Shown here: positions 1-6,930 of the stretch, piece by piece
Position numbering within the stretch: position 1 is the first letter of the stretch
How the letters are laid out: every line of letters begins with the position of its first letter
Origin: CAZHZT01 sp964537285
Lineage (GTDB): Bacteria > Bacteroidota > Bacteroidia > Chitinophagales > Saprospiraceae
Assembly: GCA_964537285.1 (NCBI GenBank)
Contig: CAZHZT010000127.1
Location: 1-16,966 of the forward strand
Direction of reading: 5' to 3'
DNA: 16,966 bases
The notes under the pieces: model-generated
What the model was told of the DNA's origin: nothing
Seen by the model: the letters and a program-made list of their open reading frames with translations, nothing else
The model's database searches: none
Program-made: the position numbers and the translations under genes

Positions 1-49
1 AAAAAATTACTTCGCAAAATTTGGGTAGCTTATTAATTGCCTAATCCCT
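1..49. repeat. Left copy of 49-bp terminal inverted repeat
   Basis: Positions 1-49 are the exact reverse complement of 16917-16965, and the match stops at position 50. The repeat is AT-rich and starts with an A run. No gene or transposase is associated with it. It may be an interspersed repeat at which the sequence was cut or assembled, or the end of a larger unit. Confidence 0.9.
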
Positions 50-102
50 TAAAAATGATAACCCCTTCAGCCACCAGGGCATTCAGGTTTTATCATTTTT
101 AA
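49..102 (-). terminator. Palindrome downstream of pstC, possible terminator
   Basis: Two perfect 13-base arms (49-61 and 90-102, ttaaaaatgataa and its complement) enclose 28 bases. The palindrome begins 26 bases past the pstC stop and abuts the left terminal repeat. On the minus strand the distal arm ends in a short T run, so it could end pst transcription, although the stem is AT-rich and the loop is long. Its presence argues against pstA following immediately. Confidence 0.4.
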
Positions 103-104
103 AC

Positions 105-127
105 TCCACACAATTTGTCAAAGAACG
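105..127 (-). repeat. boxA-like repeat after pstC, copy A
   Basis: Read on the minus strand this begins cgttctttgacaaattgtg, directly after the pstC stop. It matches 5216-5238 at 21 of 23 positions. The GTTCTTTGA core resembles boxA antitermination sequences of rRNA leaders. That resemblance is recalled from family knowledge and its function here is untested. Confidence 0.5.
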
Positions 128-1003
128 TTAATACTTATATCGGTATTTAGCAGCGATGTACTCTGCGATCAGGTTTACTCCCAGGCTGATCAGGAAAAGC
201 ACAGCTCCTACAGCAAACAGACTGTAATAATGAGTCGTATCATAGGCTACTTCGCCCAGTTCTATGGCAATTGTCGCCGTCATGGTGCGAACAGAATCAA
301 AAAAGCCGTTCGGAAAGGCCGTTGCATTGCCGGTAGCCATTAATACCGTCATGGTTTCTCCGATAGCTCTTCCTACCCCCAAAATCACCCCGGCAATGAT
401 TCCTGAATACGCGGCAGGAATGACCACTTTGATCAGCGTAGTCCACTTATTAGCGCCTAAAGCATAAGAAGCTTCTCTATAACTATTGGGTACTGCCCGA
501 ATAGCATCTTCTGAGACGGTTATGATGGTAGGTAAAGACATAACCGCCAGTAAAATAGAGCCATTCAAAGCATTCAGGCCATTACTTAAGCCGAAAGTGT
601 CCGCAATAACTGGCCCCACAAGTACGATTCCTAAAAACCCAATAGCTACCGAAGGAATACCCGCAAGCAGCTCAATGGCAGGCTTCATGATTTCCCTGAG
701 CCGGGGAGAAGCTACCTCGGATAAGTAGGCCGCCGTACCGACCCCAAGAGGCGTTGCAATAATCATTGCTCCGATAGTAACCAGGATTGTACTCCAAACC
801 ATGGAAAGGATTCCATAGGAAGGTACTCCATAGGCTGCAGGATTCCATTCTGTGCTAAAAAAGAAAGAAGATAAGCTGATTTCCTGAAAGGTTTTTACTC
901 CATTCCAAACCAGCATTCCAAAAATGCCCAACAGAATAAGCACTGAAAGAAGTGCGGCCAAAAATAAAATCCAGCGGACGAGCTTATCGGTCCAATTGCG
1001 CAT
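128..1003 (-). CDS. pstC: Phosphate ABC transporter permease PstC
   Basis: This is an inner-membrane permease subunit of the high-affinity phosphate importer PstSCAB. The 291-residue protein has about six hydrophobic segments, the first near residues 8-36 and the last near 258-283. It carries the cytoplasmic EAA loop that contacts the PstB ATPase (YREASYALGANKWTTL, followed by a GRAIGET stretch). Length and layout fit PstC, and the upstream pstS supports PstC over PstA. I chose ATG at 1003 because AGGTGA lies 8 bases upstream. An in-frame GTG at 1015 would add four residues. The start overlaps the end of pstS by 20 bases, suggesting translational coupling. No pstA or pstB follows: the 127 bases to the window edge hold only a palindrome and repeats. 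Confidence 0.93.
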   Translation of the reverse strand: MRNWTDKLVRWILFLAALLSVLILLGIFGMLVWNGVKTFQEISLSSFFFSTEWNPAAYGVPSYGILSMVWSTILVTIGAMIIATPLGVGTAAYLSEVASPRLREIMKPAIELLAGIPSVAIGFLGIVLVGPVIADTFGLSNGLNALNGSILLAVMSLPTIITVSEDAIRAVPNSYREASYALGANKWTTLIKVVIPAAYSGIIAGVILGVGRAIGETMTVLMATGNATAFPNGFFDSVRTMTATIAIELGEVAYDTTHYYSLFAVGAVLFLISLGVNLIAEYIAAKYRYKY

Positions 1004-1892
1004 TGTAGGCTTCACCTAGTATTTTTTTATTTATTTCGATATATTTTTTTGAAATCTGGTAGTAACCATTGTCAGAAACAATTTGCTGTCCCTCCTCCCC
1101 TAGCTCGAATAAAATATAATCCAGTAGTTTCCCTTTTGGTTTTCCATTCATGTATTGGAACAAAGGGCGCGTAATTTCATATTCTCCACTTAAAATATTT
1201 TCCCGATCCAAGGGAGAAAATGCATTTATGGTATCATTTGGAGCTACAGACAATACTTTTAAATCTTCTGCTACCCTACCCTCTTTATCCACTACATAGC
1301 CCAGGCCAACATAACCGATTGCCGCTTCATCTGTTTTTACGGCTTCTACAATTTGAGCCGTTCCATTCATTTGTTTAACTTGCTGAGAATACTCCGCACG
1401 GATAACGTTTTCTCTAAAATAAATAAAGGTACCTGAATTACTTTGGCGGCCGTATAGTGAAATAGGTAAATCAGGCCCTCCTAATTCTGACCAATTCGTA
1501 ATGTCTCCTTTATAAATACGGGAAATATCATTGAGTGTAAGCGAATCAATGGCAAGGTTTTCATTGACCACTAATGCAAGAGCATCTACGGCAAAAATAA
1601 TAGATTGAGGGTCAATGCCCCGATCCTGAGCTTGTTTTACCTCCTCTTTTTTCATTGGGCGGGAGGAATTGGCGATATCCGTCCGGCCATTAATCAATGC
1701 TGCAATTCCCAAACCAGAACCGCCTCCTGTAACGGCAAGGGAAATATTCGGATCTTTTTCCATGTAGGTTTCTGCCAGGACCAAGGCAAGGTTTACTTCC
1801 GTATCCGAGCCTTTGATTAAAATATTCTCCACCCCTTCCCTGCCAGAGCAAGCGATGAGAAGCAACAGTAATGGTATCCAACTATATTTCAC
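984..1892 (-). CDS. pstS: PstS-family phosphate-binding lipoprotein
   Basis: This is the predicted phosphate-binding component that feeds the Pst importer. From the GTG at 1892 the protein has a lipoprotein signal (MKYSWIPLLLLLIAC then S), so Cys15 should be lipidated. The mature part has hallmarks of PstS-type binding proteins: GSDTEVNLALVLAETYM, a glycine-rich GGGSGLGIAALINGRTDIA followed by SSRPM, YGRQSNSGTF, and IGYVGLGYV. A TTG at 1949 would place 19 residues before the signal peptide and run into a palindromic repeat, so I rejected it. At 302 residues it is close to the usual family length. It is the first gene of the visible pst operon. I saw no clear Pho box in 1893-1930. Confidence 0.9.
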   Translation of the reverse strand: MKYSWIPLLLLLIACSGREGVENILIKGSDTEVNLALVLAETYMEKDPNISLAVTGGGSGLGIAALINGRTDIANSSRPMKKEEVKQAQDRGIDPQSIIFAVDALALVVNENLAIDSLTLNDISRIYKGDITNWSELGGPDLPISLYGRQSNSGTFIYFRENVIRAEYSQQVKQMNGTAQIVEAVKTDEAAIGYVGLGYVVDKEGRVAEDLKVLSVAPNDTINAFSPLDRENILSGEYEITRPLFQYMNGKPKGKLLDYILFELGEEGQQIVSDNGYYQISKKYIEINKKILGEAYNAQLDR

Positions 1893-1930
1893 CTTAATGA
1901 TTTCGATTTTAAGGAATGAAAATTTTGAAT

Positions 1931-2045
1931 TTATGCCGCTACGCGGCAATATTTTCTATTAAGGCAGTTCGAAAGGGTATTTTGGCAAAGCTAAAATACC
2001 CTTTCGAACTGCCTCATAAAAGATGTTTCGCGCCGTAGGCGCATT
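1931..2045. repeat. Composite nested palindrome upstream of pstS
   Basis: The core is a 21-base perfect inverted repeat (1963-1983 and 1993-2013) that closes to a 3-base loop through three further pairs. On each side, symmetric about position 1988, sits a small hairpin: gccgctacgcggc (1934-1946) and gcgccgtaggcgc (2030-2042). The sequences between these and the core are also roughly complementary, so the element is one imperfect palindrome of about 115 bases. It resembles REP/BIME or MITE-like units. The rest of the 328-base gene-free stretch 1893-2220 is AT-rich sequence (2046-2160) in which I see nothing, plus the terminator at 2162-2206. Confidence 0.75.
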
Positions 2046-2161
2046 CATTTTTCAAAGCAATAATTGCTGAAGTTCAAGAACAAAGTTAGTTGTTTATTTT
2101 GAATAAAAATAAAAAGAAATTTTTAACTGAGTAAATTTTAACTCCGTCTAAGTTATCTACC

Positions 2162-2206
2162 TAAAAAAAGGGGAAGCGGCCTTGCCGGCCCCTTCCCCTT
2201 TTTTTA
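2162..2206 (-). terminator. Strong intrinsic terminator, probably bidirectional
   Basis: A stem of A-run, GGGGAAG, one C/C mismatch and GGCC closes on a 5-base loop (2182-2186), with complementary T-runs outside. Because A and T runs flank the GC stem, it can act in both directions. It lies 15 bases past the stop of the thiol dioxygenase-like gene and marks the end of that operon. Confidence 0.9.
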
Positions 2207-2220
2207 GATGGATTACTTGT

Positions 2221-2955
2221 TTAATTCAGCCCCATACCTGCAATTTTTTGCATTAATTGAGCTTTTAGTGCACTGATTTTCTCAGATTTTGGCTGGCGAT
2301 TGTAATAATCTAATAATAGATGAGCATAGAACATAAAGGTATCCTCATCAGCTGATAAGCCTTCTTTTACACTATAGTACTGATCTTCAGGAAGATTAAA
2401 AAAGGCTCCGCCAGTTGTTTCTACGGTACGATTGAACTCCAGGTCGAAATTCGTTGCATCGGCGGTGATATCTCCGTCTTTGGAATTACAACCGTAGATG
2501 TGTAGCGTTTGAAAGCGCTCTGTAGTCGGATTTCCCATTTGATGGATCAACGCATTGTTAACCTTGATAATGGCTCCTGGCGAAAGGATTTCTCTCACAG
2601 AAGTATGCAGCATTCTATCTTTCAGATGATACATCATGTGATGAGCGGGTCCGAAAACCTGTACAATTCCCCATTCCGTATACCCATGATTGTGAATGGA
2701 AGAATAGTGATTCGGGTTCCATGACATGGCCATAACTTCAAACTTACCACCATCGTAAACCATTTTACGGCCATAGCAATCTTCCACAGGGTGGTCAAAA
2801 TCTGCATAGGGAAGTAAATCTTCAGGAGCAACGGCTGCTTGAGCAACGATCTCCTTAATGGCTTTAGGGGTAAGGGTTGATGTTTGAGTAACTTCCGTTA
2901 AAATATCAACTAATTTTTGCAGTCTAACAGGAAGAGAAGTCTTTGTATTGATCAT
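2221..2955 (-). CDS. Cysteine dioxygenase-like cupin (thiol dioxygenase)
   Basis: The predicted activity is an iron-dependent thiol dioxygenase, by family oxidising cysteine to cysteine sulfinate in the cytoplasm. The 244-residue protein has a cupin core with a facial His triad: SSIHNHGYTEWG (His88, His90) and NALIHQMGN (His138). The Cys that forms the Cys-Tyr crosslink in mammalian enzymes appears absent. Bacterial enzymes often carry a WG pair there, as here. The N-terminal 50 residues are helical-looking and the C-terminus is lysine-rich. It starts with ATG 11 bases after the GNAT stop, so the two are probably cotranscribed, and a strong terminator follows. The exact thiol (cysteine, 3-mercaptopropionate or other) cannot be read from sequence. 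A generic cupin is the alternative. Confidence 0.72.
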   Translation of the reverse strand: MINTKTSLPVRLQKLVDILTEVTQTSTLTPKAIKEIVAQAAVAPEDLLPYADFDHPVEDCYGRKMVYDGGKFEVMAMSWNPNHYSSIHNHGYTEWGIVQVFGPAHHMMYHLKDRMLHTSVREILSPGAIIKVNNALIHQMGNPTTERFQTLHIYGCNSKDGDITADATNFDLEFNRTVETTGGAFFNLPEDQYYSVKEGLSADEDTFMFYAHLLLDYYNRQPKSEKISALKAQLMQKIAGMGLN

Positions 2956-2966
2956 AACACAAGAGG

Positions 2967-3470
2967 TTAGTTGTTAATAATATATTGCATGATTACAATG
3001 TCCACCCAATGGCCATTTTTAAAGCCCACTTCTTTTTGGACACCGACGATTTCGTATCCCAGTTTTTTGTTATATTCAACGCTACCCTTATTTGGAGCCA
3101 GAATTTTAGCGACCAGATGGTGATAGTTTAGTGAGTCGCAAATCTTAATAAGTTCTTTTTTAATAAAAGAACCATAGCCTTTGCCGGTTTCTCCTTCAGC
3201 CAGATAAACAGCCGTTTCGCATGTTCTGCTATAGCCTCCACGCTGGCTGTATTTTTTAATAATTCCCCATCCGACCACTTTATTTTCACGTTTTAGAATG
3301 TACAAGCGCTCGCGATCATCGAAGGCATCGATCCAGCTTTTAATATCTTCCGCTGTTTTGGTTTCTAGTTCGAAGGTGTGATAGCCATCCAGGATATACC
3401 GATTATAGATATCCGCCACAATTTGGTAATCGCCGGGAGAACAAAGGCAAAATTCAATATTTTCTGTCAT
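2967..3470 (-). CDS. GNAT-family N-acyltransferase (Pat/MnaT-like)
   Basis: This is a predicted acyl-CoA-dependent N-acyltransferase of 167 residues. The acyl-CoA-binding motif A lies at residues 94-100 (ETGKGYG), followed by an amphipathic helix. The C-terminal part (APNKGSVEYNKKLGYEIVG, then a VGFKNGHWVDIVIMQ stretch) resembles phosphinothricin or methionine-sulfoximine N-acetyltransferases (COG1247), which acylate the alpha-amino group of amino-acid-like substrates. It starts at ATG 3470, 67 bases after the deacylase stop, and its stop lies 11 bases before the dioxygenase start. Beside a racemase and an N-acyl-D-amino-acid deacylase, an amino-acid N-acyltransferase role is attractive but inferred. 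The donor could be acetyl-CoA or succinyl-CoA. Confidence 0.82.
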   Translation of the reverse strand: MTENIEFCLCSPGDYQIVADIYNRYILDGYHTFELETKTAEDIKSWIDAFDDRERLYILKRENKVVGWGIIKKYSQRGGYSRTCETAVYLAEGETGKGYGSFIKKELIKICDSLNYHHLVAKILAPNKGSVEYNKKLGYEIVGVQKEVGFKNGHWVDIVIMQYIINN

Positions 3471-3537
3471 GGTTATTTTTAAATCAAATTGTCATAAAAT
3501 GAAGAAAAAACAGACAAATAAATACACAAAAACAGAA

Positions 3538-5103
3538 TTAGGCTTTCAATTTCAACACTTTTCCTCCAGTAGCTTCATTCAAGAGACGACTATCAGCAAG
3601 TGTTAAAACGCCATTTACCCAAAGATGTTCAACCCCTTCAGATAATCTTTTGGGCTCAACATACGTCGCATTAGCTTTTACTTTATCAGGGTTCAATACG
3701 ACCAGATCCGCAAAATAACCTTTCTTAATTTGACCTCTTTTTTCTAAATTAAAAAAAGAAGCAGGTAAATAGGTCATCTTGTGAATAGCCTCTTCCCAGC
3801 TCAGTGCTTTCTTTTGTAATACATAACGCTCCAAAAAAGTCGTAAAAGCGCCATAAGAACGTGGATGAGGCAGCCCAATCGTATTTGGTGAATTGATCGG
3901 GTAACTCCAGGAATCCGTACAAACCATAGCCTTATCCCAGAGCATAGCATGATCCATATCCTCCTCATTGATACAATGATATACGATCCATGTATTTGGA
4001 TTTTCGCTCAGGACTTTTGCGATCGTTTCCCCATAAGAAGCGTTGAGGTTTTTAGCAACCTCTTCCACGGTTTTAGCACGATAAGCTTCGATATCATTTG
4101 AGAGGATCAGCATTTTATCCAGATCATACTCTCGCTCCATCACGTATTTTTGAATATCATCCACAGCGGTTGGTTTATCCATTTTTGCAGGCAATGCGTC
4201 TAGCCCATCTTTCAGGAACACCTTTGGAATGAAAGCCCGAAGCTTTGTAGAAACCGCAGTATATGGATATACATCAATAGCTGTTTGCAGATTATTTTCA
4301 GCATTATAGCGTTCTAAGCGCTTGATGACGCCCGGGATTTTGCCCCAGTTCGGTTTTTCAGCTGCTTTCAAATGGCTAACCAGTACATTTAATCCGGCTT
4401 TATTGCCAATGGTTAAAGCTTCTTCTACGGCTTCTTCTAATTTTTCCCTTTCATTTCGAATATGCGAAGCATAAATGCCTCCGTATTCCTTTACAATTTC
4501 AGCGAGTTCTACCAATTCTTCCATTGGAGCGAAGCAACCAGGAGAATAGATCAAACCTGAAGAAAGGCCAAGGGCTCCGTCTTCCATACCTTCTATTAAG
4601 GCAGCTTTCATCGCTTCGATGCGCCCCTGGCTGGGTGTATGCCAATCATCCAGATAGCCTCCTCTAAGCGTACTATGCCCAATGAGGGTTGCCGCATTAA
4701 ATTGTAATCCTTCGCGAATTCTGGAAAAATACTCTTCTAACGAAGACCAATCAAATGTAAAGCCGATTTCTCCGGCCAGGCGATGCAGGGTATCATTCAA
4801 GCCCTCGCCGATGGGACCAGGGGAGGTTCCACAATTTCCAAAGATCTCCGTAGTAATACCTTGATATAGTTTGTGATCAGCTGCATTGGGGAAAAAATAA
4901 CCAAAGCCTGTTGAGGCATGCGGATCAATGAACCCAGGGGTTAGAAGATTGCCTCCAGCGTCTACTATTTTTTCGGCATGTTCTTCGTTCAGGTCATTTC
5001 CTATTTCCACAATTTTATCTTCGTGAATGGCCACTTTTGTCTGGAAAGCAGGCTCATTCAATCCATTTATAACTTTAGCGTTTGTTATTAACGTATTGTA
5101 CAT
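3538..5103 (-). CDS. N-acyl-D-amino-acid deacylase (D-aminoacylase), amidohydrolase family
   Basis: This zinc amidohydrolase is predicted to hydrolyse N-acyl-D-amino acids. The protein is 521 residues from ATG 5103, or 526 from an in-frame GTG at 5118; numbering here uses the GTG. Expected ligands are Cys96 in FGNCGTSPGP, His219 in ASHIRNE, His249 in VSHLKAAEK and Asp402 in CTDSW. SSGLIYSPG and the C-terminal GYFADLVVLNP are also typical. The N-terminal metal motif, normally HxH, reads PHAST (His67, Ser69), so one alpha-site ligand is missing. D-aminoacylases mainly use the other zinc site, so activity remains possible. I prefer the ATG because AGGTGA lies upstream of it. The gene follows the racemase by about 125 bases and precedes the GNAT gene. 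Confidence 0.85.
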   Translation of the reverse strand: MYNTLITNAKVINGLNEPAFQTKVAIHEDKIVEIGNDLNEEHAEKIVDAGGNLLTPGFIDPHASTGFGYFFPNAADHKLYQGITTEIFGNCGTSPGPIGEGLNDTLHRLAGEIGFTFDWSSLEEYFSRIREGLQFNAATLIGHSTLRGGYLDDWHTPSQGRIEAMKAALIEGMEDGALGLSSGLIYSPGCFAPMEELVELAEIVKEYGGIYASHIRNEREKLEEAVEEALTIGNKAGLNVLVSHLKAAEKPNWGKIPGVIKRLERYNAENNLQTAIDVYPYTAVSTKLRAFIPKVFLKDGLDALPAKMDKPTAVDDIQKYVMEREYDLDKMLILSNDIEAYRAKTVEEVAKNLNASYGETIAKVLSENPNTWIVYHCINEEDMDHAMLWDKAMVCTDSWSYPINSPNTIGLPHPRSYGAFTTFLERYVLQKKALSWEEAIHKMTYLPASFFNLEKRGQIKKGYFADLVVLNPDKVKANATYVEPKRLSEGVEHLWVNGVLTLADSRLLNEATGGKVLKLKA

Positions 5104-5191
5104 ATGTTTAAATTTCACCTAAGTCGCGGTTAACAGGGGCATCGTTCCTCGCTAACCGTTAATCCCGATTTCGGATTATTTAATATTTTTA

Positions 5192-5238
5192 GTTCTTTGA
5201 TATAAATTGTGAAGTTCCACACCATTTATCAAAGAACG
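5192..5238. repeat. Inverted pair of boxA-like repeats between racemase and deacylase
   Basis: gttctttgata at 5192-5202 pairs with tatcaaagaac at 5227-5237, and further partial pairing runs inward. The right arm (5216-5238) is the second copy of the repeat at 105-127. The racemase stop (5229-5231) lies inside this arm. The gap also holds smaller hairpins, such as cggtta/taaccg near 5127-5156 and taatcc/ggatta near 5160-5178. Confidence 0.55.
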
Positions 5239-6410
5239 ATGTTTTTTACAATCTTATACCTAACAAATTCCTCTATTGTTGCTTTATCCACTTCTGCTTG
5301 TTGAGCCAGTTGTAAACTGGTAAAGCCGTTTTCATCCATTTTGATTGGATTTTTCAAAACATCCTTTATGAAATAACGGCTTGATGGGCTCAAATCATGA
5401 GCTACTGCATCGGGTATCAAGGATGCCAGCTGGATATTCTGAGAACGACCGATGCCTGTTTCAAACATTCCCCCAATCCAGCAGGGGATATTGTGAGCTT
5501 GACAATAATCGAGGATTTCAAGAGCATTGAGCAGACCCCCTACCCTTCCGGGTTTCAGGTTCAGCTCGTCCACCACGCCAAGCTGATGAAGCTTAATTAA
5601 GTCCCCCAGACTTTTGACTTCCTCGTCAAAACAAATTTTCAAATCCGGCAAAGCTTTCTTAGCTTCCAGCAATACATCGAATCGATCTGCGGGGAAGGGC
5701 TGTTCAAAAGCGGTATCAAACTGGGTATAAAAAGCTAGTTGGTCAATATGTTCTTTATGGAATGATCCATTCGCATCAAAACTAATGTAGAAGTCGTTCT
5801 TGTGTTTCTCAAAAACGGGAAGAAGGTTTTCATTCATACCCGGAAACACCTTGAACTTGAGCCGACGATAGCCTTCCTTCAGCGATTGCATAATTACACT
5901 TTCAAGCGCATCCGGGCTTTTCTGAAGGCCAATTGAAATGCCTACCGGTACTTTTTCTAACCTTGGAGCCTTCCAATAATCGAGGATGTATTTTCCATGT
6001 CTTTTGGCAAGCAGATCGTGAATGGCATTTTCAAAACCAGCTACGGTAAAAGGCCAGCCTCGTATTTTTTTCAGCCACTGAAGAAACTCACCGACCTGGA
6101 TTTGAGGTTCGAGATGCGGTAGAATAAATTTTTCAATGAGCGTCATAGAAGCATCAACGAACTCTGAAGAATAATATGGATCCGGGCGGGCGGAAGACTC
6201 CCCATACCCAACATGTCCGTCGGTATCCATGATGCGGACGACCATAGCTTCACGAGCTTTCCTCATGGCAATTGCGGATTGAAACACCTCTTTTTGAGGT
6301 ACTTCAATATGCAGAATTTCAATGGTTTGCAGAGAAATAACTTTCTCGAGATAAACATTCAAATTTATAGAACTCATCGTGGCAATTGACGCCGTTCCTT
6401 TTAACAGCAT
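5229..6410 (-). CDS. N-acylamino-acid racemase / o-succinylbenzoate synthase-family enolase-superfamily enzyme
   Basis: This MLE-subgroup enolase-superfamily enzyme has all catalytic elements visible. The KxK lysines are in LKFKVFPG (Lys185, Lys187). Metal ligands are Asp212 (SFDANGS), Glu236 (FEQPF) and Asp262/Glu263 (CFDEEV), with the opposite-face lysine Lys286 in LNLKPGRVGG. The C-terminal GGMFETGIGRSQN and SPSSRYF match the NSAR/OSBS branch better than Ala-Glu dipeptide epimerases. The reaction may be N-acylamino-acid racemisation or menaquinone-pathway OSBS; no other men gene is near. The downstream D-aminoacylase and GNAT favour racemase. The N-terminus from ATG 6410 is about 27 residues longer than usual. 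ATG 6377 is an alternative start. A candidate promoter lies just upstream. Confidence 0.85.
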   Translation of the reverse strand: MLLKGTASIATMSSINLNVYLEKVISLQTIEILHIEVPQKEVFQSAIAMRKAREAMVVRIMDTDGHVGYGESSARPDPYYSSEFVDASMTLIEKFILPHLEPQIQVGEFLQWLKKIRGWPFTVAGFENAIHDLLAKRHGKYILDYWKAPRLEKVPVGISIGLQKSPDALESVIMQSLKEGYRRLKFKVFPGMNENLLPVFEKHKNDFYISFDANGSFHKEHIDQLAFYTQFDTAFEQPFPADRFDVLLEAKKALPDLKICFDEEVKSLGDLIKLHQLGVVDELNLKPGRVGGLLNALEILDYCQAHNIPCWIGGMFETGIGRSQNIQLASLIPDAVAHDLSPSSRYFIKDVLKNPIKMDENGFTSLQLAQQAEVDKATIEEFVRYKIVKNIVL

Positions 6411-6429
6411 GAATAAATGGTAATACTTT

Positions 6430-6466
6430 CATACAAAAGTATGTATAATAGTTAAGAATACCTAAA
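6430..6466 (-). promoter_or_regulatory. Candidate Bacteroidota promoter overlapping a palindrome
   Basis: On the minus strand TACTTTTG (6434-6441) fits the phylum -7 consensus TAnnTTTG. A weak TTTA (6463-6466) sits 21 bases upstream as a possible -33 element. The -7 box lies inside the palindrome catacaaaagtatg (6430-6443), which could be an operator. It would place the transcript start close to ATG 6410 of the racemase. No experiment is implied. Confidence 0.35.
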
Positions 6467-6495
6467 GAATAGTGGCCGGGATGAAAAGTCAGATA

Positions 6496-6900
6496 TTAGA
6501 CTTGTTCTATTGAAATTCGGAACACCCGGTAATGTTCATGCCCCTGAATGTGCACTTCATCCTGGCGAGCTTCGAAGTAAAACCGGAATTCTTTACCATT
6601 CTCACTCTCATAAATTCCCTGAAAGTAGCGCGTTTGGTTTCGGTGGTAACCATTTTCGGTGGTTTGATAACATTTTGGAGGATTTTGATAGAAAAAGCGG
6701 CCAAAATGCTCGAATACTTGCTTTCTATTCAAATGAACAGTACCCTTTTCATCTGTTAATTCTAATGTAGAAAGACAATGACCGGCTAACAGACTATAGT
6801 TACCTCCCTGGAGCGCACGTTCCATTTGGAACTTTACATCGCCGTGGACAGGAAGAAAGTTAAAAACGAAACAGATATTTATAAGGATAAATGCTTGCAT
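6496..6900 (-). CDS. DUF4783-like exported protein
   Basis: This 134-residue protein begins with a hydrophobic export signal (MQAFILINICFVFNFLPVHG, probably cleaved near residue 20). The remainder resembles the DUF4783 / NTF2-like proteins of Bacteroidota. It has an N-terminal helix around LQGGNYSLLAGHCLSTLEL, then FGRFFYQNPPKCYQ (the FF-x-x-NPPK pattern is typical), then beta-rich segments ending in YRVFRISIEQV. No catalytic residues are recognisable. It lies alone between the large secreted hydrolase gene and the racemase operon, 85 bases upstream of the latter, with a long hairpin on its upstream side. It could be cotranscribed with the racemase, but the promoter-like sequence in the gap argues against this. 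Confidence 0.65.
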   Translation of the reverse strand: MQAFILINICFVFNFLPVHGDVKFQMERALQGGNYSLLAGHCLSTLELTDEKGTVHLNRKQVFEHFGRFFYQNPPKCYQTTENGYHRNQTRYFQGIYESENGKEFRFYFEARQDEVHIQGHEHYRVFRISIEQV

Positions 6901-6930
6901 ATTTTCAACAGGAAATAATCCTCGTTAATG

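Noticed and set aside
264..728. Plus-strand open frames at 264-467 and 486-728
   Set aside because: They lie fully inside pstC on the opposite strand and their translations have no domain-like features. The minus frame is a clear permease.
1893..1949. Upstream TTG start for pstS at 1949
   Set aside because: It would put 19 residues before a complete lipoprotein signal and begin within the small hairpin of the composite palindrome.
6507..6770. Alternative frames overlapping the DUF4783-like gene
   Set aside because: They lack a signal peptide or family-like features. The 6496-6900 frame has both an export signal and a family pattern.
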